DNA from: Deltaproteobacteria bacterium
Lineage (GTDB): Bacteria > Desulfobacterota > Deferrimicrobia > Deferrimicrobiales > Deferrimicrobiaceae
Length of the DNA stretch: 64,000 bases
Assembly: GCA_021815305.1 (NCBI GenBank)
Contig: JAKAHC010000001.1
Span: forward strand, 620,001 to 684,000
Reading direction: 5' to 3'
How positions within the stretch are numbered: position 1 is the first letter of the stretch; every line of letters begins with the position of its first letter. Shown piece by piece: positions 58,220-64,000 of this stretch. The notes beneath the pieces are model-generated. The model saw only the letters and a program-made list of their open reading frames with translations, had not been told where the DNA came from and searched no databases. The translations under genes and the position numbers were made by a program.

Positions 58220-58789
58220 TTAACAAAACATGTCGTCCACCGCGGACGACATCCGGTACAGGAGGACCACCAGGTTGTGCGGCTCCCCCTTCCGGTCGTC
58301 GACGAAGTCCGGGTACACCGCCGCGCGCTCGAATCCCAGCTTCTCGAAGGCGCGCACCGCCGCCGCCTGCTCCTCGATCACCTCGGCCATCAGGTACCGC
58401 AGCGACGCCTTCTCTCCCAGGTGCCGCAGTTCCCGGACCATCGCCGTGCCCAGGCCCAGGTGGCGGTAGTCGGCCGCGATCTGGACGCGGACCACGCCCA
58501 CCCGCCGCTTCCACCCGCTCTTCCTCCGGTGGAGCGTGGCGTCCCCCACCACGCGCTCCCCCTCCAGCGCGAGGATGGGGAGAACCCTCTCGTAGTCGAG
58601 CGCATCCGCGAAGCCCTGCACCACGTCCCGCCGGTTCACGTCCCGCCGGAAGAACATCTTGTCCTCCGGCGGGATCGATTGGAAGAACGTCCACAACCGG
58701 TCCACGTCCTCCGGGACCATCGGGCGGAAGACGAGTCCGGCGCCGTTGCGCAGGACGATCTCCCGGGGATATCGATCGAGGCGGATCAT
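58220..58789 (-). CDS. GNAT family N-acetyltransferase
   Basis: A 189-residue acetyltransferase. The acetyl-CoA loop reads VQIAADYRHLGLGTAMVREL (R/QxxGxG/A-like), followed by MAEVIEEQAAAVRAFEKLGFE. The N-terminal part (GLVFRPMVPEDVDRLWTFFQSIP) is typical of GNATs that modify proteins or small molecules. GGGAGGGCGACGAAG precedes the ATG. Substrate is unknown. Confidence 0.85.
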   Translation of the reverse strand: MIRLDRYPREIVLRNGAGLVFRPMVPEDVDRLWTFFQSIPPEDKMFFRRDVNRRDVVQGFADALDYERVLPILALEGERVVGDATLHRRKSGWKRRVGVVRVQIAADYRHLGLGTAMVRELRHLGEKASLRYLMAEVIEEQAAAVRAFEKLGFERAAVYPDFVDDRKGEPHNLVVLLYRMSSAVDDMFC

Positions 58790-58816
58790 CTTCGTCGCCC
58801 TCCCGACATTGCGTGC

Positions 58817-59299
58817 TTACCACTCGTCCCGGAACGGCACATCGACGCGATCGTACCACTCCGAAAAGTCCATGGGTTGATGCGGAGGAAGTCCCCTCTC
58901 GTGGAGGAGGTCGTCGATCACGCGGTGGGCAAAGGACAGGGCGTTGTCCATGAACCGGAGGGAATCCGGCGACTCTTCCGACGGGTCCGCGGCCTGGTGC
59001 GCCTCGACCGCCCTGGCGAGGTCGCGCTCCGCGGCGGGGAGGTCCTGGCCGGTGAGGGCCTGCCCGATGGCGGCGAGATGGCGGCCGATCCGGTGGTACG
59101 CGCGGCGGACCTCCATGGGGGAAGCGTCGATGCCGCGCCACGCGCCGAAGTAGAGCGCGTCGTGGCCGGCGCGCAACGACGCGTACGCCAGCCCGTCGTA
59201 GGGGCAGCCGGGCTTCCCGCCGGGCCCCGTCCCGGCGCCCCGGGAGGCGCACCGCAACTCCGCCCCGCAGTTGGGGCAATGGATGACGGCGGCCGGCAT
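58817..59299 (-). CDS. zinc-ribbon-containing protein of unknown function
   Basis: About 160 residues. It opens with a half zinc ribbon (VIHCPNCGAELRCASRG) and a second Cys in KPGCPYDGLAY, which could complete one metal site. The rest is a helical bundle (VRRAYHRIGRHLAAIGQALTGQDLPAAERDLARAV, in parts). The ATG at 59299 is chosen because GATAAT lies exactly six bases upstream. An ATG at 59335 would add 12 residues. Divergent from the LexA-like gene, with the palindromic operator between them. Confidence 0.6.
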   Translation of the reverse strand: MPAAVIHCPNCGAELRCASRGAGTGPGGKPGCPYDGLAYASLRAGHDALYFGAWRGIDASPMEVRRAYHRIGRHLAAIGQALTGQDLPAAERDLARAVEAHQAADPSEESPDSLRFMDNALSFAHRVIDDLLHERGLPPHQPMDFSEWYDRVDVPFRDEW

Positions 59300-59305
59300 G
59301 CGGAG

Positions 59306-59311
59306 ATTATC
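59306..59311 (-). promoter_or_regulatory. -10-like GATAAT six bases before the zinc-ribbon gene ATG
   Basis: GATAAT then CTCCGC then ATG. The sixth leaderless-type arrangement in the window. Confidence 0.4.
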
Positions 59312-59327
59312 GCGCGTGTTGTCCTGC

Positions 59328-59348
59328 GGTAACATGGTATGTTACCAT
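59328..59348. promoter_or_regulatory. LexA-type palindromic operator
   Basis: ggtaacat-ggt-atgttacc (59328-59346) has perfect 8-base arms. An overlapping atggta-tgt-taccat (59334-59348) forms a second palindrome. It sits between the divergent lexA-like gene, whose ATG is at 59357, and the zinc-ribbon gene, and could repress both. Confidence 0.65.
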
Positions 59349-59356
59349 ACATATCA

Positions 59357-59986
59357 ATGGAACGCCTGACCCCTTCCCAGCGACGAGTCCTCTCCTTCCT
59401 GCAGGAGTTCGCGACCCGGAACCGCTTCGCGCCCACCGCGAAGGAGATCGCGGCGCATTTCGGGATCGCGGAGAAGAACGCCTTCTACTACCTCGACCTG
59501 CTGGAACGGAAGGGGTTCCTCCGCCGGAAGCGGCACAGCCCGCGCCGGATCGAGTTCACGGAGAAGAGCGCCCCCTACCGACCGCCCCGCCGCGTCCTCG
59601 TCCTGGGGCGGGTTCCCGCGGGCCCGCCGGGGGAGGCGATCGAGGATGCCGGGGAGGCTCTGTTCCTCGACCCCCTGTTGGCCGGCGACGGGGAAGTGTA
59701 CGCCCTGCGCGTTTCGGGGGACCGCATGACGGGGGCGGGGATCCGCGGCGGGGACTACATCCTGGTCCGCCCGCAGGAAACGGCCTCGGACGGCGAGATC
59801 GTGGTGGCCGTCGTCGCCGGGCAAGCTACCGTGAAGCGGTTCCGGAGGCTCGCGGTCGGCGTGCGTCTCGAGTCGGAGAACCCGGCCTGCCCGCCCCTGC
59901 CCCTCCCTTCGATCTCCGGCGAGGCGGCGGCGTCACCGTCTCTGCGCATCGCGGGCAAGATCGTCGGCCTGTTCCGGAAGATGTAG
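59357..59986 (+). CDS. LexA-family repressor lacking catalytic serine
   Basis: A 209-residue protein with LexA architecture: winged helix (1-~70, MERLTPSQRRVLSFLQEFAT ... IAAHFGIAEKNAFYYLDLLERKGFL), the Ala-Gly cleavage-site pair at 88-89 (GRVPAGPPG), and the S24 domain with Lys160 (QATVKRF). The nucleophile serine is replaced by arginine (SGDRM, Arg123). Relative to E. coli LexA the three key sites are all shifted by +4 (84/85 to 88/89, 119 to 123, 156 to 160), so the alignment is unambiguous. It should bind DNA but not self-cleave. Confidence 0.85.
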   Translation: MERLTPSQRRVLSFLQEFATRNRFAPTAKEIAAHFGIAEKNAFYYLDLLERKGFLRRKRHSPRRIEFTEKSAPYRPPRRVLVLGRVPAGPPGEAIEDAGEALFLDPLLAGDGEVYALRVSGDRMTGAGIRGGDYILVRPQETASDGEIVVAVVAGQATVKRFRRLAVGVRLESENPACPPLPLPSISGEAAASPSLRIAGKIVGLFRKM

Positions 59987-60196
59987 GGGGAGCGCATGAC
60001 GCCCGCGCTACACCGGATCGGTACGGTCGCGCTGTGCGCGCCCTCGACTCTTGTGGCACGACACGGCGCGCGGCGAATAAACTACGTTTCACGATCTGAA
60101 CTGCGAACCCGCAATCTCATTCGCGTTCGTTGCTGCATGCGGGAAAACACACTTCAGTAACCTGGCGATATCAGGCAAACAAGGAGGCTTTTCTAA
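59987..60196. other. 210-bp gap before the AT-rich FkbM gene
   Basis: No gene or terminator is seen. Composition shifts from GC-rich to AT-rich near 60170, marking the left edge of the foreign-looking segment. AAGGAGGCTTTTCTAA ends the gap and serves as the FkbM ribosome-binding site. Confidence 0.5.
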
Positions 60197-60958
60197 ATGA
60201 GATATTTAAATATGATAAGAAATATAACCAATTGGCCATTGCATATAAAATACAAACTTGGAGTAAAAACACCAGATCCGCTTGAATTTATGCTAAAAAA
60301 TGGCATTAACTGTGAGGTACCAAAAAGATTATATCATGAATTCAAAATGATATTCTTCGAAAATACGTACAGAGTCGGGCATAACAAAAGAATAATTAAT
60401 CAAAATCCGATAATAATAGATATAGGAGCCAATGTGGGATTTTTTTCTGCCTTTGCCATTTCGAAATTCCCAAATTGCAATGTATATTCGTATGAACCGG
60501 TTGGAGCGAATTTCAAACAATTATTAAGGAATAGCGAGCTAAATCCCGACAAGAGCTTCAAATGTTTCAACAATGCTGTTTGTGGACACAAAGGAACGAT
60601 AAGAATAAACTTTGAAAAACATGATGAATTTACGACATCGGCAACCATAAAGGACAACGATAAGGGGAATATGGTATCTATAGAAGTACCTTGTTTGAGA
60701 CTTAGTGATATATTTGATGATAATAATATAGATAAATGTGACTTTCTGAAAATAGATTGCGAAGGAGCTGAATACGATGTGCTATACAATACACCAACAA
60801 CATACATTGATAGAATAGATCAAATGGTAATAGAAGTACATCACGATAATTATGGAAAGGAAAACCTGGAATCTCTCAGAGATTTCTTGATTACAAACAA
60901 GTTTAATTTATTCCAGTTCCGCAATCGGCCCGGCTTGTTATGGGCTTATCGCACCTGA
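60197..60958 (+). CDS. FkbM-family methyltransferase, AT-rich and probably acquired
   Basis: A 253-residue SAM-dependent methyltransferase of the FkbM family, often acting on surface sugars. Motif I reads NPIIIDIGANVGFFSAFAIS, then VYSYEPVGANFKQL and FLKIDCEGAEYDVLYNTP. Codon usage is strikingly AT-rich (AAA, ATA, AAT dominate), unlike every other gene in the window, so it was very likely acquired by transfer. AAGGAGG precedes the ATG. It ends convergently with the heptosyltransferase gene. Confidence 0.88.
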   Translation: MRYLNMIRNITNWPLHIKYKLGVKTPDPLEFMLKNGINCEVPKRLYHEFKMIFFENTYRVGHNKRIINQNPIIIDIGANVGFFSAFAISKFPNCNVYSYEPVGANFKQLLRNSELNPDKSFKCFNNAVCGHKGTIRINFEKHDEFTTSATIKDNDKGNMVSIEVPCLRLSDIFDDNNIDKCDFLKIDCEGAEYDVLYNTPTTYIDRIDQMVIEVHHDNYGKENLESLRDFLITNKFNLFQFRNRPGLLWAYRT

Positions 60959-61030
60959 CAACCGCGTCAAAACAGACTGGGCGGATGTGGCAGGCGAAGT
61001 TGTGGCTCACCGGGTTGCGCACGGGGCAGA

Positions 61031-62074
61031 TCATACCTCGGAAGCGTCGAGGACGGAGTCCACCGCTTCCAGCACCGTGTCGAGGTCGAGCAGGAGCATG
61101 CAGCTTGTCTCGGGACGGTGGCAGACCGTGTGGGCGCAGGGGCAGCAATCCAGCGGCACCTTCGGGGTGGCGACCCGGTCCCCCAGCGGCCGCCACATCG
61201 CGGGCAGGCTGGGGCCAAACAGTCCGACCACCGGAATCCCGGCCGCCGCGGCGATATGCATGGGCCCCGAGTCGTTCCCGACAAACAGGGAGCACCGGGC
61301 GCACAAGGCCGCAAACCGAGTGAGCCCTCCTTCCGGCGGGAAGACCGCATAGGGAACCGTCATCTCCTTCCGCACGGCATCCACGATCGCCTGCTCCTCG
61401 GCATCCGGCCCCGAAGCCAGGATGACCCGTGCCGCCCGCTCCTTCGAAAGCCTTCCCGCCAGTTCGGCGAACCGCGCGGCCGGCCAGCACTTCCCCTTCC
61501 AGCGGGCTCCCGGGTGGACAAGCAGGCGGAAGCCCCTCCCGCCGATGCCGTTCTCGTCGAGGAAGCAGTCGACGGCCCGCAGCTCCGCCGGGCCGATGTC
61601 GAGGAACAGGTCCCTGCCGGCCGGCGGGATCCCCGCGGCGCGGAGCGCGGCGAAATGGTAGTCGACGATGTGCAGCGGACCGGCCGGCCGCACGATCTCG
61701 GTGAGGAGCCGCCCCCTCCAACGGCCCTCGTCGTTGAACCCGATGCGCCGGGGGGCGCCCGACGCGAAGGCGGCGATCGCGGACCGGTCGGAATCGGTGA
61801 GGTCGATCACCAGGTCGAACCCCTTTTTCCGCAGGCCCAGGAGGAAGGAGAGCTGGCGGGAGAGCCGCGCGAGGGCCCCTCCCCCCTTGGCCTCTTTCCT
61901 GCGGAAAGGGATCACCTCGTCGACGTATGGGTTGTTGCGAAGAAGGGGGGCCGTCCAGTCGTTGACGAGCGCCGAGACGAAGGCGTCGGGGTGCTTCGCC
62001 TTGATCGCCCGGAAGGCGGGCGTCAGGAGCACCGTGTCTCCGATGTAGCGCAGCTTGATGACGAGGACCTTCAC
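61031..62074 (-). CDS. GT9 LPS heptosyltransferase family protein
   Basis: A 347-residue cytoplasmic glycosyltransferase. N-terminal VLVIKLRYIGDTVLLTPAFRAIK, the LVHPGARWKGKCWPAARFAEL sugar-nucleotide motif and LFVGNDSGPMHIAAAAGIPVVGLFGP are diagnostic of ADP-heptose:LPS heptosyltransferases. GTG start. A C-terminal CCPC and CHRPETSC cysteine pattern is common in the family. Part of the minus-strand surface-glycan operon. Confidence 0.9.
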   Translation of the reverse strand: MKVLVIKLRYIGDTVLLTPAFRAIKAKHPDAFVSALVNDWTAPLLRNNPYVDEVIPFRRKEAKGGGALARLSRQLSFLLGLRKKGFDLVIDLTDSDRSAIAAFASGAPRRIGFNDEGRWRGRLLTEIVRPAGPLHIVDYHFAALRAAGIPPAGRDLFLDIGPAELRAVDCFLDENGIGGRGFRLLVHPGARWKGKCWPAARFAELAGRLSKERAARVILASGPDAEEQAIVDAVRKEMTVPYAVFPPEGGLTRFAALCARCSLFVGNDSGPMHIAAAAGIPVVGLFGPSLPAMWRPLGDRVATPKVPLDCCPCAHTVCHRPETSCMLLLDLDTVLEAVDSVLDASEV

Positions 62075-62095
62075 GCCGTTCCCTGCCGGGCGCTC

Positions 62096-62926
62096 CTACC
62101 CTTTGTACCCGTGGCGCAGCAGATACGGGTAGAACGACGGCGTAAGCCACCGGCTCCGGTGCGGCGGAAGGGGGGACCGGTACTCCGCGACCCGCTTTTC
62201 CATGACCTTGGGGTGGGTCCCCCGGAACGGGATCGTCATCCTCAGGTCGTACTCGAAGGTTTCCAGTTCCGGCGCCTTGTCCCCGTGGTAATGCTTCACC
62301 ATCGTGTTGCGCTTGGCCCGGCACGTTTCGGGGGGCTTCACCCAGGAGTAGTGGGAGATGTAGATCCGGGTCTTCAGGAAATTCTCCGGGGGGCCGTCCT
62401 GCACGTTGCGCCCCGTGGGATCGCCCTTGAGGGCGAACCCGCACGCGTCCGCCGTGGAGACCAGCAGGCCGTCGTTCCGGACGATCCGGATCGCCTTCCG
62501 GTAGAAATACGGGTTCACCGTCCGGTAGTCTCCGTAGAAGTGGCGGTACCGGAGCTGAATCGCCAGGATCTCCGGCTTCCCAAGGTTCTCCCGCATCAGT
62601 TGCACGAGCCCGGGAAGGTCCTCCTCGTGGATCACCTCGTCGGCCTGGAGGTAGAAGGCCCAGTCCCCCGCGCACTCCTTGAGCGCGAGGTTGGTCAGGT
62701 CCCGGAAGAAGTGCCCGCTCTCCCGCACCGTGTCCTGCCACTCGTTCTCGAGGATCCGGATCTTCGGGCTGCCGATGGAGCGGACCAGGTCGAGGGTGCC
62801 GTCCTCCGAACGGCCGACGAGCACGACGTACTCGTCGACGATGGGCAGGATCGAGGAGATGGACTCCACGAGGGGATAGTCGAGGGCGATCGCGTTCCGC
62901 ACGATCGTGAAACCGGATACCTTCAT
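62096..62926 (-). CDS. GT2 family glycosyltransferase
   Basis: A 276-residue transferase with a GT-A fold opening (VSGFTIVRNAIALDYPLVESISSILPIVDEYVVLVG, in parts) and an acidic motif in YLQADEVIHEEDL (equivalent of the DxD). ATG 62926 is chosen with GGGAAAGGTCCGA upstream. It adds a sugar to a surface glycan, acceptor unknown. Located between the GT9 and GT10 genes. Confidence 0.85.
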   Translation of the reverse strand: MKVSGFTIVRNAIALDYPLVESISSILPIVDEYVVLVGRSEDGTLDLVRSIGSPKIRILENEWQDTVRESGHFFRDLTNLALKECAGDWAFYLQADEVIHEEDLPGLVQLMRENLGKPEILAIQLRYRHFYGDYRTVNPYFYRKAIRIVRNDGLLVSTADACGFALKGDPTGRNVQDGPPENFLKTRIYISHYSWVKPPETCRAKRNTMVKHYHGDKAPELETFEYDLRMTIPFRGTHPKVMEKRVAEYRSPLPPHRSRWLTPSFYPYLLRHGYKG

Positions 62927-62981
62927 TCGGACCTTTCCCGGCGACACGGGGCTGCGTTTCGCATCAACATACCATGTTTCC

Positions 62982-63902
62982 TCACCGCATCGCCTTGGCG
63001 AGACGCCAGCGGAAAGGATGCAGGAACCGGCGCCTGCGGCTCACCGGCGGCGCGTTGTCGGACAGGATCCGGTCGAAGAACGCCAGGATCCGCTCTTCCC
63101 GGTAGAATTCGTTCCCCTCGCCGTCCGGGAAGTACGGCTCCGCCAGCATGGCGCGGTACTTCCCCTCGTCCCGGTCGATCTCGGCGATCTTTTCGATGAA
63201 CTCCTCGTCGCTGCCGTAATCGTTGCGGTGCAGGAAACTGCGCTTGTTGAACTCCCTGCCGACCAGCGGGTTCCCCCAGTAGATCGGGATGCACCGCGCC
63301 CACATGGCGTCCACCAGCTTCTCCGTCGTGTAGCCGTCCACCGACTTGTTCTCGTAGCACAGGTGGAACTTGTACCCCGCGTTGAAATCCCGCTTGATGC
63401 GCGTTCCGAGGGGGAGCGCCTCCCCCATGTTGTTCAGCGCCCGACCCGCGGAGTCCACATGCCTGAAGCGGCACAGCCTGCGGAAAAAATCGACCCGTGT
63501 TCCGGCCTTCCTGCGGTTGGCGTTCGTGATGATGAAGGAGCAGAACTTCCGCCCGGAACGCGCCACGGCGTCCACTTCCTCCGGCGTCTTCCGCAGGTCC
63601 GCCGGCGTGGCCCCGCTCCCCGGGACGTAGCAGGGCAGGCGCAGGTGCCGCGGATCGTCGATGTAGAAGCACGTCATGGCGTAATCGCAGACCCCGAAGT
63701 CCGGCCGGAGGGTCTCGCTGGTCCAGAACACCTTCTTGCATGTGTAGAGCCTGTGAAGGTGCCCCGTGTTGGAGTAGATGAGGATCTCCGGGCGGTCGTC
63801 GATCACGACGTCGTATCCCTTCGACAGGACGTGGGTGAAGAAGTTGTCCGTCTTGTCGAGCCCCCCGAAATCGCAGAAATCCAGGCGCAGAGTCGGCTTC
63901 AT
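62982..63902 (-). CDS. GT10 alpha-1,3/4-fucosyltransferase-like protein
   Basis: A 306-residue transferase of the GT10 family. The C-terminal donor-binding motif is YKFHLCYENKSVDGYTTEKLVDAMWARCIPIYWGNP (in parts), preceded by FCSFIITNANRRKAGTRVDFF, both typical of bacterial fucosyltransferases. GGAGGGCAAGGC precedes the ATG, which overlaps the upstream stop as ATGA. Suggests fucose or a related deoxysugar in the LPS or capsule. Confidence 0.88.
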   Translation of the reverse strand: MKPTLRLDFCDFGGLDKTDNFFTHVLSKGYDVVIDDRPEILIYSNTGHLHRLYTCKKVFWTSETLRPDFGVCDYAMTCFYIDDPRHLRLPCYVPGSGATPADLRKTPEEVDAVARSGRKFCSFIITNANRRKAGTRVDFFRRLCRFRHVDSAGRALNNMGEALPLGTRIKRDFNAGYKFHLCYENKSVDGYTTEKLVDAMWARCIPIYWGNPLVGREFNKRSFLHRNDYGSDEEFIEKIAEIDRDEGKYRAMLAEPYFPDGEGNEFYREERILAFFDRILSDNAPPVSRRRRFLHPFRWRLAKAMR

Positions 63903-64000
63903 GCCTTGCCCTCCGCCGCCGCGGCCGCGAGTCCCGCCGCCGCTTCGAACACCGCCGTCACCGGGATCGCCTCCATGCATTCCCTCGGCCTCTTCCCGTG
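63899..64000 (-). CDS. 3' end of an unidentified gene (partial)
   Basis: The last 33 residues (ending AVFEAAAGLAAAAAEGKA) of a protein running off the right edge. It overlaps the fucosyltransferase start by four bases and so belongs to the same operon. The fragment is too short to identify. An oxidoreductase or sugar-nucleotide enzyme would fit the context. Confidence 0.55.
   Translation of the reverse strand, partial: HGKRPRECMEAIPVTAVFEAAAGLAAAAAEGKA

Noticed and set aside
54091-58953. A 1620-codon open frame on the plus strand opposite the two permeases
   Set aside because: It is antisense to two clearly recognisable permeases. Its translation is low-complexity His/Arg/Glu/Pro-rich text with no domain, and it reflects GC-biased third positions of the real genes.
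1-64000. CRISPR arrays, IS transposases or prophage genes
   Set aside because: No repeat-spacer pattern, transposase, integrase or phage structural gene was seen. The only strong repeat is the inverted element at 6891-6980.

Overview
The window is a high-GC, gene-dense bacterial chromosome segment with very short intergenic gaps and many ATGA/GTGA start-stop overlaps. It encodes LPS-type glycosyltransferases, an outer-membrane porin, lipoproteins, a system II cytochrome c maturation pair, an octaheme c-type cytochrome, Hdr/Qmo-like electron-transfer subunits, and a PA2778/PA2779 pair. These point to a Gram-negative anaerobe or facultative anaerobe of the Desulfobacterota (former Deltaproteobacteria) type. 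The taxonomic assignment is inference, because no rRNA gene is present.

Layout. 1-4.4 kb (minus): ccsA-resB-ldcA-serine hydrolase-mpl, joining cytochrome c maturation to peptidoglycan recycling. 4.4-8.7 kb: mutS2, a 75-bp perfect inverted repeat, an M20 amidohydrolase whose 3' end lies inside that repeat, and an unknown gene. 8.8-11.3 kb: prmA-rsmE-RDD protein, then tRNA-Phe with its own promoter and terminator. 11.5-14.1 kb: VOC protein, a secreted protein, peptide deformylase and a double-ACT regulator. 14.2-19.7 kb: octaheme HAO-like cytochrome with a Crp/Fnr regulator, a beta-hydroxyacid dehydrogenase, a transglutaminase-like TPR protein and two secreted proteins. 19.9-27.5 kb: a classical Nramp (MntH type) with a tandem UspA protein, an NtrB/NtrC-type two-component pair, and an Nramp-related magnesium-type transporter facing a soluble PRC-MgtE_N-CBS protein. 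27.6-29.8 kb: a NapH-like ferredoxin membrane protein, an Rrf2 regulator and a DsrE protein. 29.9-36.8 kb (minus): arsR, then tusA-mvhD-hdrA(with NfnB/GltD insert)-hdrA/qmoB-wHTH-qmoC, probably a sulfur-linked electron-transfer complex. 37.3-44.4 kb: lipoprotein, porin, mtgA, a penicillin-binding transpeptidase, a methyltransferase and two secreted proteins. 44.5-47.5 kb: zur-znuA-znuC-znuB behind two Zur-type boxes. 47.6-50.6 kb: rubrerythrin, two envelope-stress-like small proteins, ECF sigma and anti-sigma. 50.8-54.1 kb (minus): thioesterase, radical SAM protein, TPR lipoprotein, PA2778-type peptidase and PA2779-type protein. 54.2-58.2 kb: two tandem APC permeases. 58.2-60.0 kb: GNAT, a zinc-ribbon protein and a LexA-like repressor that lacks its catalytic serine. 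60.2-64 kb: surface-glycan genes, including an AT-rich FkbM methyltransferase that looks horizontally acquired.

Several parts appear to work together. An identical 16-base sequence containing an Fnr-type palindrome lies upstream of both the octaheme cytochrome and the NapH-like gene, suggesting a small anaerobic regulon, possibly run by the adjacent Crp/Fnr protein. Six genes have a -10-like hexamer exactly six bases before the start codon, the signature of leaderless transcripts. The Nramp-related transporter and the detached MgtE sensor module look like a two-protein magnesium uptake system. These three, the TusA/DsrE/Hdr/Qmo cluster and the serine-less LexA are the most interesting observations here.
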